Of a stretch of DNA of 64,000 nucleotides, positions 58,445-64,000 are shown piece by piece. Origin of the DNA: Pedosphaera parvula Ellin514 (GTDB lineage: Bacteria > Verrucomicrobiota > Verrucomicrobiia > Limisphaerales > Pedosphaeraceae). The notes below the pieces were generated by a model, which saw nothing but the letters and a program-made list of their open reading frames with translations, was not told the origin of the DNA and did not search any database. Numbering within the stretch: position 1 is the stretch's first letter; every line of letters starts with the position of its first letter. The DNA lies in assembly GCF_000172555.1 (NCBI RefSeq), contig NZ_ABOX02000003.1, positions 1-64,000 on the forward strand. Direction: 5' to 3'. Position numbers and translations under genes: made by a program.

Positions 58445-59236
58445 ATGAACTCTCGTCCGGTGGTCCTGGTCACTGGTTCCAGTCGCGGGTTGGGCCGTGG
58501 CATCGCAATTTGTTGCGCCCGCGCAGGCCTTGATGTTGCCATTCATTACGCCAGCAATGAAGCCGCCGCGCAGGAAACCAGCCAGCTTTGCCAATCCGTT
58601 GCACTCAATAACACACAGCAGTTCCTGCCCTTCCAGGCAAATATTGGAATGGCAATTGATCGCATTCGGCTCTTCGAGCAATTACTCGCCCGCTTCGGCC
58701 GGCTGGATGCCCTGGTAAACAATGCCGGCATGGCTCCGCGCGTGCGTGCTGACATCACGGAAACAGGCGAAGAAAGTTATGATGAGGTAATGAATGTAAA
58801 CCTGAAAGGACCTTACTTTCTCTCTCAGCTGGCTGCGCGCCATTGGTTGAAGCACCCGGATAAAAGCCTTCTGCCTGGCGGATACAAGTTGCTCTTCATC
58901 ACTTCCATCTCCGCTGATACCGCCTCCATTAATCGAGGTGAGTATTGCCTGTCCAAAGCTGGCCTCGCCATGGCTGTGCAATTGTGGGCAACTCGCCTCG
59001 CCAATGAAGGAGTGCAGGTGTTTGAAATCCGCCCCGGTATCATGGAAACCGATATGACCTCCGGCGTAAAAGACAAATATAATAAGCTCATTGCCGAAGG
59101 CCTTGTCCCACAGAAGCGCTGGGGCACGCCTGAAGACGTCGGCCTCGCGGTCGAATCCATCCTTAATGGAGCTTTTCCCTTCTCCACGGGCCAGGTGATT
59201 TCAGTCGATGGCGGTTTTCATCTCAAACGACTTTAA
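58445..59236 (+). CDS. Short-chain dehydrogenase/reductase
   Basis: A 263-residue SDR. The Rossmann motif is TGSSRGLGRG (residues 10-19), NNAG is present (LVNNAGMAP), and the catalytic tetrad region is SISADTASINRGEYCLSKAG with Ser, Tyr and Lys. The C-terminus is a typical SDGGFHL-like VDGGFHLKRL. It is 3-oxoacyl-reductase-like in sequence, but its operon position suggests a sugar or uronate substrate (a KduD-like role is possible). It starts after a divergent operator and is followed by the GH88 gene after six bases. Confidence 0.88.
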   Translation: MNSRPVVLVTGSSRGLGRGIAICCARAGLDVAIHYASNEAAAQETSQLCQSVALNNTQQFLPFQANIGMAIDRIRLFEQLLARFGRLDALVNNAGMAPRVRADITETGEESYDEVMNVNLKGPYFLSQLAARHWLKHPDKSLLPGGYKLLFITSISADTASINRGEYCLSKAGLAMAVQLWATRLANEGVQVFEIRPGIMETDMTSGVKDKYNKLIAEGLVPQKRWGTPEDVGLAVESILNGAFPFSTGQVISVDGGFHLKRL

Positions 59237-59242
59237 AACGAT

Positions 59243-60622
59243 ATGTTGAACATTGATTCTTCACTCACGACAAAGAAACTGCTGCCAGCAGTGCAAAATG
59301 TCTTCGAACTGTCCGCGAAAAAGATTTCCCTCCTTGAAAAGCGTTGGCGGTCAGGCTCCGGTGCGCCCGTATTTACAGTAAAAGGCAAGTATACAGCCCG
59401 TGGTTGGACTGAGTGGACTCAAGGCTTCCAGTTTGGTTCCGCCATTTTGCAGTTCGATGCCACCGGCGATAAAGCCTTCCTCGAACAAGGTCGCAATGCC
59501 ACCGTCGAGCAGATGGCCTCTCATATCAGTCACGTTGGCGTTCACGACCATGGCTTTAATAATGTCAGCACCTACGGAAATTTGCTCCGCCTGATGTTGG
59601 AAGGCCGCACTCCCGCCAACGAGTGGGAACGAAACTTTTACGAACTGGCCCTCAAACTTTCCGGTGCCATCCAAGCCGCCCGCTGGACTCAAATCTCGCC
59701 CGAACTTGGTTACGTTTATTCGTTCAATGGACCGCATTCCCTTTTCAGCGATACCATCCGCTCGATGCGTGCATTGGCACTGGGCCATCAATTTGGCCAT
59801 AGCCTCATGGGTGAACGGGATCAACCCATTTCGCTCCTGCGCCGTTTGCTTCAACATTGCGAAGCCACCGCTCGTTTTAATGTCTATTTCGGCGCAGGCC
59901 GTGATGCCTATGATGTAAGCGGACGCGTGGTGCACGAATCCGTTTTCAACCTCAATGATGGCAGTTACCGCTGCCCGAGCACTCAACAAGGTTATTCTCC
60001 CTTCTCCACCTGGACACGCGGACAGGCCTGGGTACTGTGTGGTTATCCCGAACAACTCGAATTCCTGCAGCATCGTTCCGACAAGGAATTCAACGAGTTT
60101 GGCGGCAAGGCAAAAGTGATCCAACGCTTTGAACAAGTCGCAACCGCCGTCGCAGACTTCTGGCTCACCCAAACGCCCACTGACGGAATCCCTTACTGGG
60201 ATACCGGGGCACCTGGCCTCAGCCATCTCAAGGATCACCTCAACAAACCTGCTGACCCTTATAATTCTTACGAACCAGTTGATAGTTCCGCGGCGGCGAT
60301 CGCGGCTCAAGGTTTGATCCGACTTGGCAATTACCTGCGTTCCAAAGGAGATAAGAAGACTGGCAATCGTTATTACCAGGCTGGACTCACCATTGCTCAA
60401 CACCTCTTCACTGAACCTTATCTTTCCAAGGACGCCCGCCACGAGGGCTTGCTTCTCCACTCAGTGTATCATCGTCCAAATGGCTGGGACTACGTGCCAC
60501 CAGGCGCCAAAGTGCCTTGCGGAGAATCCTCCATGTGGGGCGACTACCATGCTCGCGAACTGGCTCTCATGCTCCTCCGCGATGCCACCCATCAACCCTA
60601 CTACACTTTTTTCAAAGTTTAA
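59243..60622 (+). CDS. Glycoside hydrolase family 88-like unsaturated glucuronyl hydrolase
   Basis: A 459-residue protein with the (alpha/alpha)6 barrel sequence pattern of GH88. Landmarks are FSTWTRGQAWVLCGYPEQ, DSSAAAIAAQGLIRLGNYLR and PCGESSMWGDYHARELALML. GH88 enzymes release unsaturated uronates from lyase-cut oligosaccharides (glycosaminoglycans, ulvan or pectic material), producing 5-keto-4-deoxyuronate. No signal peptide is present, so it acts in the cytoplasm. It lies six bases after the SDR gene and six before the OYE-like gene. Some relatives act on other sugars, so the substrate is inferred. Confidence 0.82.
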   Translation: MLNIDSSLTTKKLLPAVQNVFELSAKKISLLEKRWRSGSGAPVFTVKGKYTARGWTEWTQGFQFGSAILQFDATGDKAFLEQGRNATVEQMASHISHVGVHDHGFNNVSTYGNLLRLMLEGRTPANEWERNFYELALKLSGAIQAARWTQISPELGYVYSFNGPHSLFSDTIRSMRALALGHQFGHSLMGERDQPISLLRRLLQHCEATARFNVYFGAGRDAYDVSGRVVHESVFNLNDGSYRCPSTQQGYSPFSTWTRGQAWVLCGYPEQLEFLQHRSDKEFNEFGGKAKVIQRFEQVATAVADFWLTQTPTDGIPYWDTGAPGLSHLKDHLNKPADPYNSYEPVDSSAAAIAAQGLIRLGNYLRSKGDKKTGNRYYQAGLTIAQHLFTEPYLSKDARHEGLLLHSVYHRPNGWDYVPPGAKVPCGESSMWGDYHARELALMLLRDATHQPYYTFFKV

Positions 60623-60628
60623 CCGGCC

Positions 60629-62107
60629 ATGACACCGCCAAAAATCGTCCGCATTCCAGCCCTGAAGACCGTCGAGACTTTTGAAGAGCATGTTCGAAAC
60701 CTTGGCATTGATCTGCAATTCGAAAAGACCATCGCTACTGGTAAGGACTCTGCACTCACTCAGCCAATCAGTTTCAACGGATGCACCATCGGCAATCGTT
60801 GGGCGATTCATCCGATGGAGGGCTGGGATGGCACCACCACAGGCGGCATCACAGAACCCATGGTCCGACGATGGCAGCGGTTCGGCGAGAGCGGTGCCAA
60901 GCTCATTTGGGGCGGCGAAGCCATGGCTGTTCGCGCCGACGGTCGCGCCAACCCAAACCAGCTGATCATAAATGAAGAAAACAAGACTGGCATTGCACAG
61001 CTCCGTCAAATTCTGGTGAAGGCGCATCAGGAGAAATATGGTCGCACGGACGATTTAATCATCGGCTTTCAACTCACGCACTCCGGTCGTTTCTGTCGTC
61101 CATCGGATAAGAAAAAACTGGAACCGCGCATCGCCTTTCGCCATCCCATCCTCGATAAAAAATTCGGTATTAACAGCGATGAACCAATCCTGACTGATGA
61201 TGATTTGAAACGGTTGGTGGAAGCATACATCAAAGCGGCCAAAATTGCCGCAGAGGTCGGCGCTGATTTCGTTGATATCAAACACTGCCACGGCTATCTG
61301 CTGCACGAATTCCTGGGAGCCCATACCCGTCCCGGCCCTTATGGTGGCTCCTTGGAAAATCGAACACGCCTGCTCCGTGAAATCGTTGACGGAATTCGCG
61401 CTGTTGCGCCCAAGCTTGAAATCGGTGTGCGCCTCAGCGCTTTCGACTGGGTCCCTTTCAAGCCCAACCCCGAGCTTGCTGAACCCGGCAAACTCGGCCC
61501 TGGCATGCCCGATGATTTCTCACAATACCTCCCATACAAATATGGCTTTGGCATCAACCAAAATAACCCAGTTGAAGCCGACCTCAGTGAAACCGTGCAG
61601 TTCTTGAAAATCATCGAAGGTCTGGGCATCAAACTGATTAACTTGTCCGCTGGCAGTCCCTACTACAATCCTCATATTCAACGGCCCGCCATCTACCCTC
61701 CTTCAGATGGCTACCAACCGCCTGAGGACCCGCTGGTAGGCGTCGCGCGTCAAATCAACGTAGTGAAACAATTGAAGGCTCAATTTCCGCATTTAATTAT
61801 GGTCGGCACTGGTTACTCCTACCTTCAGGAATATCTGCCTCACGTGGCCGGGCATTACGTCCGCAACAAACATGTGGACATCGTTGGCATTGGCCGCATG
61901 GTACTCTCTTATCCTGACCTGCTTGCCGATGCCACCAACAAAGGGAAAGTGGAGACACGCTTTGTTTGCCGCACCTTCAGTGACTGCACCACCGCCCCAC
62001 GTAATGGATTGCGCTCCGGTTGTTATCCCCTGGACGATTATTACAAATCTTTTGAAGACGCGCCGAAGCTCAAAGAAGTCAAAAAAGCCACTGGCGCAAG
62101 CAGGTAA
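60629..62107 (+). CDS. NADH:flavin oxidoreductase (Old Yellow Enzyme family)
   Basis: A 492-residue flavin oxidoreductase, a TIM barrel of the OYE family. Typical segments are RWAIHPMEGWDGTTTGGITE, FQLTHSGRFCRP, VDIKHCHGYLLHEFLGAHTR, PGPYGGSLENRTRLLREIV and ELGVRLSAFDW-like EIGVRLSAFDWVPF, ending with IVGIGRMVLSYPDL. HxxN-type substrate contact is represented by KHCHGYLL. It is larger than simple OYE, with extended loops, but lacks the Fe-S and FAD/NAD domains of 2,4-dienoyl-CoA reductases. Its stop directly abuts that of the eda gene on the other strand. Its substrate in this sugar operon is unknown. Confidence 0.88.
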   Translation: MTPPKIVRIPALKTVETFEEHVRNLGIDLQFEKTIATGKDSALTQPISFNGCTIGNRWAIHPMEGWDGTTTGGITEPMVRRWQRFGESGAKLIWGGEAMAVRADGRANPNQLIINEENKTGIAQLRQILVKAHQEKYGRTDDLIIGFQLTHSGRFCRPSDKKKLEPRIAFRHPILDKKFGINSDEPILTDDDLKRLVEAYIKAAKIAAEVGADFVDIKHCHGYLLHEFLGAHTRPGPYGGSLENRTRLLREIVDGIRAVAPKLEIGVRLSAFDWVPFKPNPELAEPGKLGPGMPDDFSQYLPYKYGFGINQNNPVEADLSETVQFLKIIEGLGIKLINLSAGSPYYNPHIQRPAIYPPSDGYQPPEDPLVGVARQINVVKQLKAQFPHLIMVGTGYSYLQEYLPHVAGHYVRNKHVDIVGIGRMVLSYPDLLADATNKGKVETRFVCRTFSDCTTAPRNGLRSGCYPLDDYYKSFEDAPKLKEVKKATGASR

Positions 62108-62758
62108 TCAATCTTTCCTGAAGGCTTGCACGGCTTTTACAAACTCAGTGGCACGGCGGGTTAATTCAGACCAGTCCGAGTCCTGCAGGATTTGTGCACT
62201 GACAAGAGACGATCCCACTCCCAATGCCATACAACCGGCTTTCAGAAAGTCAGTCACATTGTTCACATCCACACCACCCGTGGGCACAATCTTCAGGTGC
62301 GGCAGCGGTGCTCGCAGAGCTTTGATATAATTTGGCCCCAGACCATCCGCGGGAAAAATCTTGATGTAATCTGAACCCGCTTCATAAGCGAGTTGCGCTT
62401 CCGTGGGGGTATAAGCACCCAGCATAACCGGCCGGTCTGCAGCCCTTGCTTCCCTGGCAATCTCCGGTCGCATGATCGGACTCACCACGAATTCCGCACC
62501 AGCTTTAATTGCCTGTCTGCAGGTCTGTGCGTCCAGGACAGTCCCCACACCAATTAAGGCTCTCGAACCAAACGCCTGCGAAGCCTCGCGGATTGCCTGG
62601 ATGGCATTCGGTGTGGTCATGGTGACTTCCACTGCAATCACTCCCCCTGCAATCAAAGCTTCTGTCAGAGGAATTATCTGGTCATCACTCGTGGCACGGA
62701 CGACAGCAATAATCCCTGGATTGAGGAGCAGGGAAACAATTTCAGTTTTTGAACGCAT
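62108..62758 (-). CDS. eda: 2-dehydro-3-deoxy-aldonate aldolase, KDPG aldolase (Eda) family
   Basis: A 216-residue class I aldolase. The Schiff-base Lys is K133 in DYIKIFPADGLGP and the catalytic Glu is E44 in AVEVTMTTPN. The position that in E. coli Eda is the phosphate-binding Arg (R49 in EVTLRTE) is Thr here (EVTMTTP), so a non-phosphorylated substrate is possible. It starts 23 bases after the dehydratase stop and would be co-transcribed. It would split 2-keto-3-deoxy acids to pyruvate and an aldehyde. The symbol rests on family membership only. Confidence 0.85.
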   Translation of the reverse strand: MRSKTEIVSLLLNPGIIAVVRATSDDQIIPLTEALIAGGVIAVEVTMTTPNAIQAIREASQAFGSRALIGVGTVLDAQTCRQAIKAGAEFVVSPIMRPEIAREARAADRPVMLGAYTPTEAQLAYEAGSDYIKIFPADGLGPNYIKALRAPLPHLKIVPTGGVDVNNVTDFLKAGCMALGVGSSLVSAQILQDSDWSELTRRATEFVKAVQAFRKD

Positions 62759-62781
62759 ATAATTCCTCTTCTAAATAATTT

Positions 62782-64000
62782 CTAGAATTTATTTACTTCA
62801 TTCCCGGTGTGCTTTCCCAAAGCGCGTTGCCCCGCTTGCAAAGTTTCAACGATACGCTCCACGTCGTAAACACAGCCAGCCCACGTCCCTCCGCCAGCCA
62901 TCTGCAGCGCGGCCCAAAGCCGGGTATCATCCGGCAAAGCGGGATTGGCTGCCAGGTCCTTGCGCGACGACCGCTTTGACAACACGATCGCTCCTTCTTC
63001 GGGAGTAAAACGCTTTAATCCCTCTCCCACAAGGTTGACGCTTCCCTGCATGTTGTTCCGATCGATTTCAATGCGAATGACATCTCCCTCACACAGCTTG
63101 CCAATTGGACCGCCCGCCAGGCCTTCCGGCCCCACGTGACCAATGCATGCGCCTGTGGACACGCCCGAAAAACGCGCATCCGTAATCAATGCCACGTGCT
63201 TTCCAAACGGTAAATGTTTCAACGCACTGGTCACCTGGTACGTCTCCTCCATGCCCGTGCCCATTGGCCCGATCCCAACCAGGACCATAATGTCTCCGGC
63301 CTGAATGCGGTTTTGCTTGATGGCTGCCATCGCATCCTTCTCGTTCACGAAAATGCGCGCCGGCCCCTCCTTACGATAAACTCCATCGGCATCCACAACT
63401 GAAGGATCAATCGCCGCACTCTTTACAACCGAACCTTCCGGAGCAAGATTCCCTCGCGGGAAAGTCAACGTGCTGGTCATGCCACAAGCTTTGGCCATTT
63501 CGGGAGACATGATGACCTCATCAGGTTCAACTCCATCTGCCCCCTTCAAAATCTCGCGGAACTGTTGCCGCCTCTCTGACTTCTCCCACCAGTTCAGAAC
63601 GTCATCCAAAGTCCTGCCAGCAACCGTTAGCACCTTGGTTTCCAGCAAGCCCAGTCGGCGCAAATGGAGCATGACTTCCGGCACACCTCCGGCTAGAAAA
63701 ACTCGCACAGTCGGATGATGCACTGGACCATTCGGCAAGACGCTCACCAATCGTGGCACACGCCGATTGACTTCAATCCAATCCTCCACAGTCGGAATTC
63801 TCAAACCAGCTGCATGCGCAATCGCCGGGATGTGTAATAACAAATTAGTTGAGCCTCCAAAGGCGGCATGCACCACCATCGCATTCCGAATGCTGGCATC
63901 GGTAAGAATGTGGGCCATGGTCTTCCTGCCCGCTTCCAGCTCGCACAGCGCGCGCGCCGAACGGGTCGCCATATCGAGCCAGACAGGCTGCCCCGATGGA
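62782..64000 (-). CDS. Dehydratase of the IlvD/Edd family, YjhG/YagF-like (partial)
   Basis: The frame is open to the window edge, so the N-terminus is missing; the 406 residues seen are the C-terminal part of an Fe-S dehydratase of the IlvD/Edd superfamily. Landmarks are [20 protein letters not shown] (residues near [15 protein letters not shown] upstream), [20 protein letters not shown] and [20 protein letters not shown]. The pattern fits YjhG/YagF-type D-xylonate dehydratases better than IlvD itself. Followed by eda, it should give 2-keto-3-deoxy sugar acids from aldonates. The cluster of Fe-S Cys residues lies outside the window. Confidence 0.88.
   Translation of the reverse strand, partial: PSGQPVWLDMATRSARALCELEAGRKTMAHILTDASIRNAMVVHAAFGGSTNLLLHIPAIAHAAGLRIPTVEDWIEVNRRVPRLVSVLPNGPVHHPTVRVFLAGGVPEVMLHLRRLGLLETKVLTVAGRTLDDVLNWWEKSERRQQFREILKGADGVEPDEVIMSPEMAKACGMTSTLTFPRGNLAPEGSVVKSAAIDPSVVDADGVYRKEGPARIFVNEKDAMAAIKQNRIQAGDIMVLVGIGPMGTGMEETYQVTSALKHLPFGKHVALITDARFSGVSTGACIGHVGPEGLAGGPIGKLCEGDVIRIEIDRNNMQGSVNLVGEGLKRFTPEEGAIVLSKRSSRKDLAANPALPDDTRLWAALQMAGGGTWAGCVYDVERIVETLQAGQRALGKHTGNEVNKF

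Noticed and set aside
1-64000. tRNA, rRNA, CRISPR arrays, integrases and transposases
   Set aside because: Searched by eye for TTCGA-loop signatures, evenly spaced repeats and typical motifs; none was found, though a careful scan with covariance models could still find a tRNA.

Overview
The window looks like chromosomal DNA of a free-living Verrucomicrobiota bacterium, probably the Pedosphaera-like (subdivision 3) group. This rests on two paired sets of DUF1501 and PSD1 (cytochrome c-like / DUF1549 / DUF1553) genes, a PEP-CTERM protein, large secreted beta-helix/PKD proteins, weak Shine-Dalgarno sequences before many genes and moderate GC. It is inference from gene content; no database was searched. 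There are no rRNA genes, recognisable tRNAs, CRISPR arrays, integrases or transposases.

Layout. 1-5.6 kb holds aspartate-family and leucine biosynthesis: hom, thrC (frame broken twice), lysC, then a leucine-codon leader peptide with a complete attenuator in front of leuA. 5.7-7.6 kb holds a PEP-CTERM P-domain protein and a zinc-ribbon membrane protein. 7.7-17.6 kb carries two DUF1501/PSD1 pairs in opposite orientation, with the remnant of a third DUF1501 gene, a DUF883 protein and an EF-hand protein between them. 18.5-24.4 kb is one very long secreted protein of four repeated beta-helix modules and three PKD domains. 24.5-31.9 kb has a Tat-exported amidase and a tetR-acrA-acrB-oprM type efflux operon with a double palindrome on the tetR start.

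32-39.8 kb is a mixed and partly decaying stretch: a second zinc-ribbon membrane protein, a small membrane protein, a quinone oxidoreductase-like MDR enzyme, a GNAT acetyltransferase, two degenerate subtilase-like genes, a junction between a DUF5009 fragment and an FAD-oxidoreductase fragment, an unreported 51-residue membrane protein and an enolase-superfamily enzyme. 39.84-40.33 kb is a nested inverted-repeat island that folds on paper as a cloverleaf. 40.4-47.1 kb holds htrA, an OmpR-type response regulator, a histidine kinase (frame broken once) and an M16 peptidase. 47.2-57.4 kb is a stress and redox region: two PRC-barrel proteins, a transglutaminase-like protein, a pyruvate-oxidase-like enzyme, DUF2231, PfpI, a 49-residue membrane protein, a GlcD/GlcF-like fusion, a PPC (DUF296) protein and Cu-Zn superoxide dismutase. 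57.5-64 kb is a carbohydrate module: an AraC regulator divergent from an SDR-GH88-OYE operon, which converges on a yjhG-eda operon.

A theme of the window is single-base indels that break otherwise well conserved genes (thrC twice, one DUF1501, the beta-helix protein, a subtilase-like gene, the histidine kinase and possibly a small membrane protein). Most can be repaired by one base, several in a short homopolymer, and the repaired lengths are multiples of three that match paralogues where these exist. Sequencing error is as likely as real decay, except in the 35-38.3 kb block, where substitutions and a fusion junction show true decay. The strongest new-looking signals are the leuA attenuator, the cloverleaf element and two 10-bp-period GGAGTTAACG repeats.
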